Source: Bradyrhizobium huanghuaihaiense
GTDB lineage: Bacteria; Pseudomonadota; Alphaproteobacteria; Rhizobiales; Xanthobacteraceae
NCBI RefSeq assembly: GCF_007830635.1
Contig: NZ_VLLA01000001.1
Coordinates: forward strand, 281,868-345,867
Reading direction: 5' to 3'
Length of the DNA stretch: 64,000 nt
In this document: in pieces, positions 35,649 through 43,971 of the stretch
Layout: every line of letters begins with the position of its first letter
Position numbering within the stretch: position 1 is the stretch's first letter
Position numbers and translations under genes: made by a program
The notes under the pieces: model-generated
What the model was told of the DNA's origin: nothing
What the model saw: only the letters and a program-made list of their open reading frames with translations
Databases searched by the model: none

Positions 35649-36701
35649 ATGCCATTCGTTGAACGGGTCTTTTCGGGCGTCCAGCCGACGGGCAATCTGC
35701 ACCTCGGCAATTACCTCGGCGCGATCGTCAACTTCGTGAAGATGCAGGAAACCCACAACTGCATCTATTGCGTCGTCGACATGCACGCGATCACGCAAGG
35801 CGTCGACGTCTGGGGCGGACCGGTCGAGCTCGCGCGCAACACCCGCGAGGTGACGGCGGCGTTCATCGCCAGCGGCATCGACCCGAACAAGCACATCGTG
35901 TTCAACCAGAGCCAGGTCTCGGGACACGCCGAGCTCGCCTGGATCTTCAACTGCGTCGCGCGCATGGGCTGGCTCGGCCGCATGACCCAGTTCAAGGAGA
36001 AGGCCGGCAAGGACCGCGAGAACGCGTCCGTGGGTCTGTTCGACTATCCCGTGCTGATGGCCGCCGACATCCTGCTCTACCGCGCCACCCACGTTCCCGT
36101 GGGCGAGGACCAGAAGCAGCATCTCGAGCTCTCGCGCGACATCGCGCAGAAGTTCAACAACGATTTCGGCGACTCGATCCGCAGCCACGGCGCCAATGAC
36201 GGCCTGTTCTTCCCGCTGCCGGAACCCTTGATCACGGGCCCGGCGACGCGCGTGATGAGCTTGCGCGACGGCACCAAGAAGATGTCGAAGTCGGATGCCT
36301 CCGACAATTCGCGCATCAACCTGACCGACGATGCCGACACCATCGCGCAGAAGATCCGCAAGGCGAAGACCGATCCGGAGCCGCTGCCGTCAGAGGAAAA
36401 GGGCCTGGAAGCCCGTCCCGAGGCCGACAATCTCGTCGGCATCTTCGCCGCGCTCTCCGGCCGCGCCAAGGCCGACGTGCTCCGCGAGTTCGGCGGCGGC
36501 CAGTTCTCCAGCTTCAAGAACGCGCTGGCGGAGCTGTGCGTCACCAAGCTCGCGCCGATCGCCGGCGAGATGAAGCGCCTCGTCGCCGACCCCGGCCATA
36601 TCGACACGATCCTGAACGACGGTTCCGACCGGGCCCGCGCCATTGCCGACGAGACCATGAAGCTCTCGAAGGACATCGTCGGCTTCATCCGTCGGCGCTA
36701 A
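35649..36701 (+). CDS. trpS: Tryptophan-tRNA ligase
   Basis: TrpRS charges tRNA-Trp. The 350-residue class I synthetase has [11 protein letters not shown] (about residues 15-25) as its HIGH-like motif and KMSKS at residues 211-215. The [11 protein letters not shown] stretch near 39-49 is typical. ATG 35649 was chosen because GGGAAGG lies 6 bases upstream and [10 protein letters not shown] fits family starts; the open frame back to 35634 is not needed. The region between murJ and trpS is short (81 bases), so read-through is possible, but a TTGACG at 35590 may be a weak promoter element. A universal stress protein gene follows. Confidence 0.95.
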   Translation: MPFVERVFSGVQPTGNLHLGNYLGAIVNFVKMQETHNCIYCVVDMHAITQGVDVWGGPVELARNTREVTAAFIASGIDPNKHIVFNQSQVSGHAELAWIFNCVARMGWLGRMTQFKEKAGKDRENASVGLFDYPVLMAADILLYRATHVPVGEDQKQHLELSRDIAQKFNNDFGDSIRSHGANDGLFFPLPEPLITGPATRVMSLRDGTKKMSKSDASDNSRINLTDDADTIAQKIRKAKTDPEPLPSEEKGLEARPEADNLVGIFAALSGRAKADVLREFGGGQFSSFKNALAELCVTKLAPIAGEMKRLVADPGHIDTILNDGSDRARAIADETMKLSKDIVGFIRRR

Positions 36702-36806
36702 GGCACGATCGCAAAACCGGTCGGCGCCATGGCGCCGGCCGCTTCGCCTCTCCCAAACATTGCGGGAGTGTGGCAGCATGCCAGCCGTGCACACGCCGGG
36801 ACATGC

Positions 36807-37301
36807 ATGACCAGCAAGCGACTTTGCTTCGAGCCGGGTCACAAGCCCAAATGCCTCGTCGTCGTCGACGACAGCGCCGAATGGGATCGCGCGGTCTATT
36901 ACGCCAGCCGCTGGGCGATCCGAGCCGGCGGCGGCGTGGTGATGCTGCGCATCATCGAGCCGGAGGAGCAGACCCAGGAATGGCTGGGGGTCGCCGACAT
37001 CATGCGCGCCGAGGCGCAGGAGGAGGCGGAGGCCGCGCTCGACCGCGCCGCCGGGAGAGCCAACGGCATCGCCGCGATCACGCCGGAACGGGTGATCCGC
37101 GAAGGCGCCGCGATGGAACAGCTGCTCGCTGTCATCGACGAGGATCCTGACATCGCCATGCTGGTGCTCGCCGCCAGTCCCGGCGCGGAGGGCCCGGGAC
37201 CTCTGGTCGCGCTGCTCGCGCATGAGCTGGGCACATTCCCGGTGCCGGTGACGATCATCTCCGGCGCGCTGAGCGACCAAAGCGTGGATTCGCTGTCGTA
37301 G
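36807..37301 (+). CDS. Universal stress protein (UspA family)
   Basis: A 164-residue Rossmann-like alpha/beta protein of the UspA family. The start KPKCLVVVDDSAEWDRAVYYA (quoted in part) is the first strand-helix unit with the ATP-binding Asp, and the later MLVLAASPGAEGPG corresponds to the G-2x-G-9x-G type loop, weakly. Usp proteins respond to stress and may bind ATP; the role here is unknown. ATG 36807 was chosen over an open frame starting at 36729, which overlaps the 105-base gap after trpS. It is followed by a family D repeat. No operon partner is apparent. Confidence 0.85.
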   Translation: MTSKRLCFEPGHKPKCLVVVDDSAEWDRAVYYASRWAIRAGGGVVMLRIIEPEEQTQEWLGVADIMRAEAQEEAEAALDRAAGRANGIAAITPERVIREGAAMEQLLAVIDEDPDIAMLVLAASPGAEGPGPLVALLAHELGTFPVPVTIISGALSDQSVDSLS

Positions 37302-37306
37302 CTGCC

Positions 37307-37474
37307 ACTTACCCTCCCCTGGAGGGGGAGGGTCGGCTCATGTCGAGCGAAGCGAGACATGAGACGGGGTGGGGTGACAGTCTCTCCACCTCGAACGCTG
37401 CCCGTGGGGAGAGATCACCCCACCCCGCTCGCGCTTCGCGCGATCGACCCTCCCCTCCAGGGGAGGGTAAGAAA
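37307..37474. repeat. Family D intergenic palindrome, copy 2
   Basis: Begins ACTTACCCTCCCCTGG and ends CCAGGGGAGGGTAAGAAA. Inner arms GACGGGGTGGGGTGA / TCACCCCACCCCGC and TCGAGCGAAGCGAGAC / GCTCGCGCTTCGCGCGATC match copy 1. It lies in the gap between the Usp gene and the NifU gene; the rest of that gap (37475-37598) holds no other recognisable feature. Confidence 0.85.
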
Positions 37475-37598
37475 GCACCTAACCCGCTGATATAACTGCG
37501 GAACGCCCTTTCCTCCCCTTGACCGTGCGTTCCCCGTCGCCATCTGCTAGGTGATAGAGCACGCGCCGGCCTTGAACCGGCGACGTCTGGAGAAAACC

Positions 37599-38168
37599 AT
37601 GTTCATTCAAACCGAAGCCACCCCCAATCCCGCCACGCTGAAGTTCATTCCCGGCCGCGTCGTGGTCGACGGCAGCCCGATGGAGTTTGCGAGCCGCGAA
37701 TCGGCCGCGCGCTCGCCGCTGGCCGAAAAGCTGTTCGAGGTGCCCGGCGTCACCGGCGTGTTCTACGGATCGGACTTCATCACCGTGACCAAGGCGAGCG
37801 GCGAATGGCAGCAGCTCAAGCCCGCAATTCTCGGCGCCATCATGGAGCACTACATGTCCGGCGCGCCGCTGCTTGCCGGCGGCGAAGCGCACAGCGATGC
37901 CGATCTCGACGACGAGGACGAGTTCTTCGACGAGGCCGATGCAGAGACGGTCGACATGATCAAGGACCTGATCGAGACCCGCGTGCGGCCGGCGGTCGCC
38001 AATGACGGCGGCGACATCACCTTCCGCGGCTTCAAGGACGGCATCGTCTATCTCAACATGAAGGGCGCCTGCTCCGGCTGCCCGTCGTCGACGGCAACGC
38101 TCCAGCACGGTATTCAGAACCTGCTCAAGCACTTCGTGCCCGACGTGGTCGAAGTCCGGCCGATGTAG
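37599..38168 (+). CDS. NifU family Fe-S scaffold/carrier (NFU1-like)
   Basis: A 189-residue protein joining an N-terminal NFU_N domain (FIQTEATPNPATLKFIPG at residues 2-19, split here) to a C-terminal NifU domain with Cys158 and Cys161 in GACSGCPSS, which bind a transient 4Fe-4S cluster for delivery to target enzymes. This matches mitochondrial-type NFU1 in alphaproteobacteria. An acidic linker (DADLDDEDEFFDEADAE, split) sits between the domains. ATG 37599 was chosen because MFIQTEATPNPATL is the conserved start; the frame is open back to 37551. A family C repeat follows 10 bases after the stop, then tsaB. Confidence 0.93.
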   Translation: MFIQTEATPNPATLKFIPGRVVVDGSPMEFASRESAARSPLAEKLFEVPGVTGVFYGSDFITVTKASGEWQQLKPAILGAIMEHYMSGAPLLAGGEAHSDADLDDEDEFFDEADAETVDMIKDLIETRVRPAVANDGGDITFRGFKDGIVYLNMKGACSGCPSSTATLQHGIQNLLKHFVPDVVEVRPM

Positions 38169-38177
38169 GCGAGCTGT

Positions 38178-38257
38178 CGTAGGGTGGGCAAAGGCGCGCT
38201 TGCGCCGTGCCCACCGAAACGGTTGTGGTGGGCACGCTTCGCTTTGCCCACCCTACG
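38178..38257. repeat. Family C intergenic palindrome, copy 3
   Basis: Ends CGTAGGGTGGGC and GCCCACCCTACG are perfect inverses, with AAAGGCGCGCTTGCGCCGTGCCCACC and GGTGGGCACGCTTCGCTT inside (shown in parts). It is shorter than the other two copies. It lies after the NifU gene and before tsaB. Confidence 0.85.
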
Positions 38258-38359
38258 AAGTAAGGCATTTGGGGGTCTGCAAATCGTGCGCGATGAATGG
38301 CGGATAGGCGCTCGGTTCGCTAGACTGCTTTCCATTCGCCACTCGTCATTCGCTCTTCC

Positions 38360-39052
38360 ATGCTGATCCTTGCTATCGATACTGCGCTCGAGGCGTGCGC
38401 GGCGGCCGTGCTCGACACCGACGCCGGCGAGCTCCTTGCGCAGGAGCAGCTTCTCATGAAGCGCGGCCATGCCGAAGCGCTGATGCCGATGATCGCGCGC
38501 GTGATGCAATCGGCCAATCTCGCCTTCACCTCGCTCGACCGCGTCGCCGTCACGGTCGGCCCCGGCAGCTTCACCGGCCTGCGCGTCGGCATCTCGGCGG
38601 CGCGCGGCCTTGCGCTTGCGGCGAAACGGCCGGCGGTCGGGCTGACGACGCTGTCGGCCTATGCGGCCACCGTCGTCGGCCAGAGCGGAACGGCGCCGGT
38701 GATCTCCGCCATCGATGCGCGGCACGATCACGTCTATTTCCAGATCGTCGCCGGCGACGGCAGCCTCTTGGTGCAGCCGGGCATCGCGCCCATCAATGAT
38801 GCGATCGCGGCCTCGCAATTCGGCGCGCCGCATCTGGTCGGCAATGCCGCGAACATCCTCGCCGATCGCTGGCCGAAGGATGCGCCGCCGCCCGTCGCGG
38901 TCGACGCGCAGCCCGCGCCCGACATCGGCTGGGTCGCATGGCTCGGCGCTGCGGCCGATCCCGAGACGAATCCGGCGCGGCCGTTCTATCTGAAGGCGCC
39001 CGACGCAAAACCGGCCGCAACTCCGCCGCTCGCACAAGCCGCAAGCTCATGA
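38360..39052 (+). CDS. tsaB: tRNA threonylcarbamoyladenosine biosynthesis protein TsaB
   Basis: TsaB partners TsaD and TsaE in making the t6A base of tRNAs that read ANN codons. The 230-residue product has the ASKHA-fold start MLILAIDTALEACAAAV and the signature VTVGPGSFTGLRVGIS near 61-76. ATG 38360 is the first start after the intergenic region. Its stop TGA overlaps the next start by four bases (ATGA), so rimI is translationally coupled, as in most bacteria that keep the tsaB-rimI pair. The fur gene follows, 5 bases after rimI. The C-terminal 15 residues are Ala/Pro-rich. Confidence 0.93.
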   Translation: MLILAIDTALEACAAAVLDTDAGELLAQEQLLMKRGHAEALMPMIARVMQSANLAFTSLDRVAVTVGPGSFTGLRVGISAARGLALAAKRPAVGLTTLSAYAATVVGQSGTAPVISAIDARHDHVYFQIVAGDGSLLVQPGIAPINDAIAASQFGAPHLVGNAANILADRWPKDAPPPVAVDAQPAPDIGWVAWLGAAADPETNPARPFYLKAPDAKPAATPPLAQAASS

Positions 39053-39534
39053 TGAGATGGCTGTCGGAATGGTGGCGCGGCGGCACGGCCGCCGTCGAGC
39101 CGGTTTCCTTGCGCGATGCCGCGCGGCTGGCGCAGCTTCACGGCGCCTCCTTTGCGCAGGGCTGGGGCGAAGGCGAGTTCGAGAGCATGATCGGCGAGCG
39201 CAACACGCTCGTGCATCGGTTGCGCCTCGGTCGCAAGATCATCGGCTTTGCCGTCTCGCGGATCGGCGCGGACGAGGCGGAGATCCTCTCGGTCGCGGTC
39301 GACCAGGCCCATCGCGGCCGCGGCCTGTCCCGCACGCTGCTGATGACCCATCTCGGCCATCTCGCGGGGCGCGGCGTGCGCACGATATTTCTCGAAGTTG
39401 AGGAAAATAACCAGCCGGCGCGGCGGCTCTACGACCGGGCCGGATTCATGGTGGTCGGACGCCGCGAACGCTACTATAAGCAGCCCAACGGGGAACAATT
39501 GAACGCCCTTCTGATGCGACGTGACTTGTCGTAA
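39049..39534 (+). CDS. rimI: Ribosomal protein bS18/GNAT N-acetyltransferase RimI
   Basis: RimI is a GNAT acetyltransferase that acetylates the N-terminal Ala of ribosomal protein bS18. The 161-residue product has the family features SVAVDQAHRGRGLSRTLL (Q/R-x-x-G-x-G/A motif A, around residues 82-99) and FLEVEENNQPARRLYDRAGF (about 109-128, motif B). ATG 39049 overlaps the tsaB stop (ATGA); the frame is open back to 38938 over tsaB. A second ATG at 39052 directly follows. A Trp/Arg-rich start (RWLSEWWRGG) is unusual for RimI but does not affect the fold. Confidence 0.88.
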   Translation: MMRWLSEWWRGGTAAVEPVSLRDAARLAQLHGASFAQGWGEGEFESMIGERNTLVHRLRLGRKIIGFAVSRIGADEAEILSVAVDQAHRGRGLSRTLLMTHLGHLAGRGVRTIFLEVEENNQPARRLYDRAGFMVVGRRERYYKQPNGEQLNALLMRRDLS

Positions 39535-39539
39535 CATCG

Positions 39540-40028
39540 ATGGCAGAAAGCGCCCCCTCAGGCAGACAGATCATGACCGCACTGAAACCCTCTTCCGCAA
39601 CCAAGGCGTCCGGCATCGAGGCGCGCTGTGCCGCCACCGGCATGCGCATGACCGAGCAGCGCCGCGTCATCGCCCGCGTGCTCGCGGAGGCGGTCGATCA
39701 TCCCGACGTCGAGGAATTGTACCGGCGCTGCGTTGCCGTCGACGACAAGATCTCGATCTCGACCGTGTATCGCACCGTCAAGCTGTTCGAGGACGCCGGT
39801 ATCATCGAACGTCATGATTTTCGCGAGGGCCGCGCGCGCTATGAGACGATGCGCGACAGCCACCACGACCACCTCATCAATCTGCGCGACGGCAAGGTGA
39901 TCGAATTCACCTCCGAAGAGATCGAGAAGCTGCAGGCGGAGATCGCCCGCAAGCTCGGCTACAAGCTGGTCGACCACCGGCTCGAGCTCTATTGCGTCCC
40001 GCTCGACGACGACAAGCCGACGTCTTAA
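39540..40028 (+). CDS. fur: Fur/Mur family iron or manganese responsive regulator
   Basis: A ferric/manganese uptake regulator-type protein of 162 residues. The winged helix is in about 30-95 (MRMTEQRRVIARVLAEAVDHP, then TVYRTVKLFEDAGIIERHDF) and the metal-binding dimerisation domain follows (SHHDHLINL, GKVIEFTSEEIEKLQ, HRLELYCVPLDDD). In Bradyrhizobium this gene works as Fur/Mur, which senses iron or manganese and acts on irr and manganese uptake. The start is either ATG 39540, 5 bases after rimI, or ATG 39573 (MTALKPSS), which I cannot distinguish by a ribosome binding site. A short palindrome lies just after the stop. Confidence 0.85.
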   Translation: MAESAPSGRQIMTALKPSSATKASGIEARCAATGMRMTEQRRVIARVLAEAVDHPDVEELYRRCVAVDDKISISTVYRTVKLFEDAGIIERHDFREGRARYETMRDSHHDHLINLRDGKVIEFTSEEIEKLQAEIARKLGYKLVDHRLELYCVPLDDDKPTS

Positions 40029-40030
40029 GT

Positions 40031-40077
40031 GGCATGATCTTGTCGGAAAACCGCTCCACACTTTTCCGGATCATGCC
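40031..40077. repeat. Family J short palindrome after fur
   Basis: GGCATGATC (40031-40039) is the perfect inverse of GATCATGCC (40069-40077), and CGGAAAA / TTTTCCG gives an inner second pair. A similar 45-50 base palindrome is widespread in rhizobial genomes; that is from memory. It lies between the fur stop and the HAD start and could act as a terminator-like stem, but no T-run follows the stem. Confidence 0.75.
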
Positions 40078-40080
40078 TTA

Positions 40081-40761
40081 GTGCCCATCGATCTCATCAT
40101 CTTCGATTGCGACGGCGTGCTCGTGGACAGCGAGGTGATCTCCTGTCGCGCGCATGCGGATGTGCTGACCCGGCACGGCTATCCGATCACGTCGGAGCAG
40201 GTGTCCGAGCGCTTCCTTGGCCGCTCGACAAAACAGGCCAACCTCGAGATCGAAACCGAGCTCGGCCGCAAGCTGCCCGAGGCCTATCACGGCGATCTCC
40301 AGGACGAGCTGTTTCGCGCATTCGAGGCCGACCTCGAGGCGATCCGCGGCATCCACGACGTGCTCGACGTCGTGACGCAACGTGTCTGCGTTGCCTCGAG
40401 CGGTTCGCATTCACGCATGCAGGTGAGCCTCGGAAGCACGGGACTCTACGAACGCCTCGCGCCGAACATCTTCTCGTCCTCGCAGGTGATGAACGGCAAG
40501 CCGGCACCGGACCTCTTCCTGTTCGCCGCGCGCGAAATGGGCGTTCCGCCCGAGCGCTGCGTCGTCATCGAGGACAGCCTGGCCGGCATCGCCGGCGCCC
40601 GGGCGGCAGGTATGATCGTGTTCGGCTTCTACGGCGGCAGCCATTGCGGGGACGGCCATGCCGAGACCCTGCGCCAGGCCGGCGCCAATCTGACCTTTGC
40701 CGATATGCACCAGCTCCCGGAACTGGTCCGGCGGGTCGAGGCGGAGGCCTTGGCGGGCTGA
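40081..40761 (+). CDS. HAD-superfamily phosphatase (subfamily IA-like)
   Basis: A 226-residue haloacid dehalogenase-superfamily hydrolase. Motif I is FDCDGVLVDSE with Asp9 and Asp11, motif II is CVASSGSHSRM near 101-111, motif III is NGKPAPDLFLFAA, and motif IV is VVIEDSLAGIAGARAAGM with acidic residues. The cap domain sits between motifs I and II, as in beta-phosphoglucomutase- or phosphoglycolate phosphatase-like members. The substrate is unknown; sugar phosphates or phosphoglycolate are plausible. The start is GTG 40081, directly after the family J palindrome, so it may be transcribed with fur. A family H repeat separates it from miaB. Confidence 0.88.
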   Translation: MPIDLIIFDCDGVLVDSEVISCRAHADVLTRHGYPITSEQVSERFLGRSTKQANLEIETELGRKLPEAYHGDLQDELFRAFEADLEAIRGIHDVLDVVTQRVCVASSGSHSRMQVSLGSTGLYERLAPNIFSSSQVMNGKPAPDLFLFAAREMGVPPERCVVIEDSLAGIAGARAAGMIVFGFYGGSHCGDGHAETLRQAGANLTFADMHQLPELVRRVEAEALAG

Positions 40762-40777
40762 TTCCCACCCCCTCACA

Positions 40778-40872
40778 GTCATTCCGGGGCACGCGCACCG
40801 CGCGTGAACCCGGAATCTGGAGGAATTAGCTCGAGATTCCGGGTTCACGACTGCGTCGCGCCACGGAATGAC
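40778..40872. repeat. Family H intergenic palindrome
   Basis: Ends GTCATTCCG and CGGAATGAC are perfect inverses; an inner pair GCGTGAACCCGGAATCT / AGATTCCGGGTTCACG is also inverted (shown in part). It occupies most of the gap between the HAD gene and miaB. The long open frame from 40804 runs through it and is not the miaB start. Confidence 0.8.
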
Positions 40873-40953
40873 GGCTTCAGGCCCCCATTCGCTGGATTTT
40901 CGGCCCTCCAGCCTATATCTGAGGGCCGTCCTCCACCGCCATTTTCGGGTTCC

Positions 40954-42339
40954 ATGACGCCGCCGCGCAAGCTGCACATCAAATCATATGGCTGCCAGAT
41001 GAACGTCTACGATGCCCAGCGCATGGTGGACACGCTGGCTCCGGAAGGATTCGTGGAGACGGCGAGCGCCGAGGACGCCGACCTCGTCATCCTCAACACC
41101 TGCCATATCCGCGAGAAGGCCTCGGAAAAGGTCTATTCCGAGCTCGGGCGCTTACGCGTCGCCAAGGACGAGGCGGCGCGCGGGGGCCGCGCGATGCAGA
41201 TCGCGGTTGCCGGCTGCGTGGCGCAGGCCGAGGGCGAGGAGATCGTGCGCCGTGCACCGGTCGTCGACGTCGTAGTCGGACCGCAGAGCTATCATCATCT
41301 GCCGGAGCTCCTGAAGCGCGCCGGCAGCGAAGGCCGTGCGATCGAGACCGAATTCCCCGCCGAGGACAAGTTCGGCTTCCTGGCCCAGCCGAAGCCCGAC
41401 GCAATCCGCGCACGCGGCATTTCCGCCTTCGTCACGGTGCAGGAAGGCTGCGACAAGTTCTGCACCTTCTGCGTCGTGCCCTACACGCGGGGCTCGGAAG
41501 TCTCGCGCCCCGTGGCGAAGATCGTCGACGACGTGAAGCGGCTCGCCGACAACGGCGTGCGCGAGCTCACGCTGATCGGGCAGAACGTCAACGCCTATCA
41601 CGGCGAGGGGCCGGACGGAAAAACCTGGCCGCTCGGCCGGCTGCTCGAGCATCTGGCGGCGATCCCGGGGATCGCGCGGCTGCGCTATTCGACCAGCCAC
41701 CCCCGCGACGTCGATGACAGCCTGATCGCGGCCCATCGCGATCTCGATGCCCTGATGCCGTTCGTGCACCTGCCGGTGCAGTCGGGCTCTGACCGGATTC
41801 TTGCCGCCATGAACCGGAAACATACCGCCGATGATTATCGGCGTGTCATCGACCGTTTTCGTACCGCGCGCCAAGACATTGCTTTTTCATCAGATTTCAT
41901 CGTCGGCTTCCCCGGCGAAAGCGAGCAAGATTTTCTCGCCACCCTCGCGCTTGTCACGCAAATCGGTTACGCTGCGGCTTATTCGTTCAAATACTCCGCC
42001 CGGCCGGGAACGCCGGCCGCGGACATGCAGGAGACGGTGTCCCCCGCCGAGATGGACCAGCGATTGGAGCGGCTCCAGGAACTGATCGACAGCCAGCAAT
42101 CGGCCTTCAACAAGGCCGCGATTGGCTCGATGGTCGATGTGCTGTTCGAGCGTCCGGCGCGCAAGGACGGCCAGATCGTCGGCCGCACCGCTTTTCTCCA
42201 GCCCGCGCATGTGATGGCCTCGCCCGACATCATCGGACAAATCCTGCCTGTCAGGATCGACAGCCTCGAGCGCTACAGCTTCCTCGGCGAGCTCGCCACC
42301 GCGCGCGAGCCCGCTTTATCGCAAGCCACTGGAGCCTGA
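40954..42339 (+). CDS. miaB: tRNA-2-methylthio-N6-dimethylallyladenosine synthase MiaB
   Basis: MiaB is a radical SAM methylthiotransferase acting on A37 of tRNAs that read UNN codons. The 461-residue product carries the N-terminal cluster-binding cysteines (Cys14 in YGCQMN, one in NTCHIREKA and one in VAGCVAQ) and the radical SAM triad Cys166, Cys170 and Cys173 in [11 protein letters not shown]-terminal TRAM domain is present ([19 protein letters not shown] near 393-411). ATG 40954 was chosen because [17 protein letters not shown] is the conserved start; the frame is open back to 40804 through the family H repeat. phoH follows 4 bases after the stop. Confidence 0.96.
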   Translation: MTPPRKLHIKSYGCQMNVYDAQRMVDTLAPEGFVETASAEDADLVILNTCHIREKASEKVYSELGRLRVAKDEAARGGRAMQIAVAGCVAQAEGEEIVRRAPVVDVVVGPQSYHHLPELLKRAGSEGRAIETEFPAEDKFGFLAQPKPDAIRARGISAFVTVQEGCDKFCTFCVVPYTRGSEVSRPVAKIVDDVKRLADNGVRELTLIGQNVNAYHGEGPDGKTWPLGRLLEHLAAIPGIARLRYSTSHPRDVDDSLIAAHRDLDALMPFVHLPVQSGSDRILAAMNRKHTADDYRRVIDRFRTARQDIAFSSDFIVGFPGESEQDFLATLALVTQIGYAAAYSFKYSARPGTPAADMQETVSPAEMDQRLERLQELIDSQQSAFNKAAIGSMVDVLFERPARKDGQIVGRTAFLQPAHVMASPDIIGQILPVRIDSLERYSFLGELATAREPALSQATGA

Positions 42340-42343
42340 ACCC

Positions 42344-43399
42344 TTGCCAAAAAGCGCATCGGATTCGTCTTCTATCGCTCCCAGCCGCAAATTTGACCGC
42401 GACATGCAAGTTCCGCCCGAGACCCAGGTCGTCATCGACCTCGACGACAACCGCGCCGCTTCCGCGCTGGTCGGCCCTTACGGTCAGAATCTCGCGCAGA
42501 TCGAACGACGGCTCGGCGTCGTCGTCGACTCCAAGGGCAACCACATCACCATCGGCGGCACCCGCGACGGCTGCGACGCCGCCCGCCGCGTGGTGGAGAT
42601 GCTCTACGCGCAGGCCTTGAAAGGGCAGGACCTCGACCAGGGCGAGGTCGAAGGCGCGATCCGCGCCGTGATCGCGCAGGGATCGCTGTTCGAGTTCGAC
42701 GCGAAGTCGGCGAAATCGACCTTCGACAGCATCAACTTGCGCAAGCGCCCGGTGCGCGCGCGCACCGCCGCGCAGGACTCCTACATCCGCGCGCTGAAGC
42801 GCCACGAGCTGGTGTTCGGCATCGGCCCCGCCGGCACCGGCAAGACCTGGCTCGCGGTCGCGCACGCCGCCCAGCTGTTCGAGCGCAAGGAGGTCGACAA
42901 GATCATCCTGTCGCGCCCGGCGGTGGAAGCCGGCGAACGGCTCGGCTTCCTGCCCGGCGACCTCCGCGAGAAGGTCGATCCGTATCTGCGCCCGATCTAC
43001 GACGCGCTTTATGATCTCATGGACGCGCGCATCGTCGAGCGCGCGCTGCAGACCGGCGAGATCGAGATCGCGCCGCTCGCGTTCATGCGCGGCCGCACGC
43101 TCACCAATGCCGCCATCATCCTGGACGAAGCGCAGAACACCACGTCGATGCAGATGAAGATGTTCCTGACGCGTCTCGGCGAGAACAGCCGCATGATCGT
43201 GACGGGCGACCCCTCGCAGATCGACCTGCCGAACGGCCAGACCTCGGGTCTTGCCGAGGCAACGCGCCTGCTCGGCGGCGTCGAAGGCATTGCCCAAGTT
43301 CATTTCAAAGCCGAGGACGTGATCCGCCATGAGCTCGTGGCGCGGATCGTCGCCGCCTATGAAGGTTCGCCGCAGCGGCCGGCCGCCGATAAATCCTGA
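42344..43399 (+). CDS. PhoH-like ATPase (YbeZ)
   Basis: A 351-residue PhoH-family protein with P-loop GIGPAGTGKTW around residues 159-169 (Lys167) and Walker B AIILDEAQNTT. The family couples to the YbeY endonuclease in 16S rRNA maturation and ribosome quality control. The N-terminal part has a KH-like stretch (LVGPYGQNLAQIERRLGVVVD near 44-64, shown in part). The start is TTG 42344 with GGAG upstream; ATG 42404 is an alternative. It lies 4 bases after miaB, and ybeY follows, which is the conserved alphaproteobacterial order miaB-phoH-ybeY-CBS-lnt. Co-transcription is likely. Confidence 0.9.
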   Translation: MPKSASDSSSIAPSRKFDRDMQVPPETQVVIDLDDNRAASALVGPYGQNLAQIERRLGVVVDSKGNHITIGGTRDGCDAARRVVEMLYAQALKGQDLDQGEVEGAIRAVIAQGSLFEFDAKSAKSTFDSINLRKRPVRARTAAQDSYIRALKRHELVFGIGPAGTGKTWLAVAHAAQLFERKEVDKIILSRPAVEAGERLGFLPGDLREKVDPYLRPIYDALYDLMDARIVERALQTGEIEIAPLAFMRGRTLTNAAIILDEAQNTTSMQMKMFLTRLGENSRMIVTGDPSQIDLPNGQTSGLAEATRLLGGVEGIAQVHFKAEDVIRHELVARIVAAYEGSPQRPAADKS

Positions 43400-43460
43400 C
43401 GGGACAACAGCCGGACCAGACGGGCGCGAACGCGGCGCCTGATCGTTCCGAACAAAGACA

Positions 43461-43970
43461 ATGTCACATCCGAACCTTCCCATGACCGAGGTCCTTGTCG
43501 TTGCCGATTGCTGGCAGCGCGAGCCCGATTCCGAAGCCGTGATCCAGCGCGCGGTCGCCGCCGCCGCCGAGAGCGTCGACGAAGATGTTGCCGACGCGGA
43601 AGTGGCGGTGATGCTGACCGATGATGCCGGCATCCGCACCCTCAACGGCAACTGGCGCGGCATCGACAAGCCGACCAACGTGCTTTCGTTTCCCGCGCTC
43701 CAGCCGGAAGGCGAATGGAAGGAAGGCGATGCGCCGCGCATGCTCGGCGACATCGCGATCGCCTACGAGACCATGCGGCGCGAGGCGGACGAGGAGCACA
43801 AGCCGTTCGACCATCATTTGAGCCACCTCGCCGTGCACGGCTTCCTGCATTTGATCGGCTACGACCACGAGAACGACGCCGACGCCGAGAAGATGGAAGC
43901 GCTGGAAACTGAGATCCTCGCCCATCTCGGCATCCCCGACCCCTATGCCGACCGCCCGGGGACGCACTGA
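43461..43970 (+). CDS. ybeY: Endoribonuclease YbeY
   Basis: YbeY is a zinc endoribonuclease needed for 16S rRNA 3'-end maturation and quality control of ribosomes. The 169-residue product keeps the metal motif with His126, His130 and His136 in HGFLHLIGYDH, plus KPTNVLSFP (residues 74-82). The start is ATG 43461 (MSHPNLPMTEV), with ATG 43482 possible. phoH precedes it by 61 bases and the CBS gene starts one base after its stop. This is the usual partner of the PhoH ATPase encoded just upstream. Confidence 0.94.
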   Translation: MSHPNLPMTEVLVVADCWQREPDSEAVIQRAVAAAAESVDEDVADAEVAVMLTDDAGIRTLNGNWRGIDKPTNVLSFPALQPEGEWKEGDAPRMLGDIAIAYETMRREADEEHKPFDHHLSHLAVHGFLHLIGYDHENDADAEKMEALETEILAHLGIPDPYADRPGTH

Positions 43971-43971
43971 G

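Noticed and set aside
40804..40953. Upstream extension of miaB
   Set aside because: It crosses the family H palindrome; MiaB similarity begins at ATG 40954.
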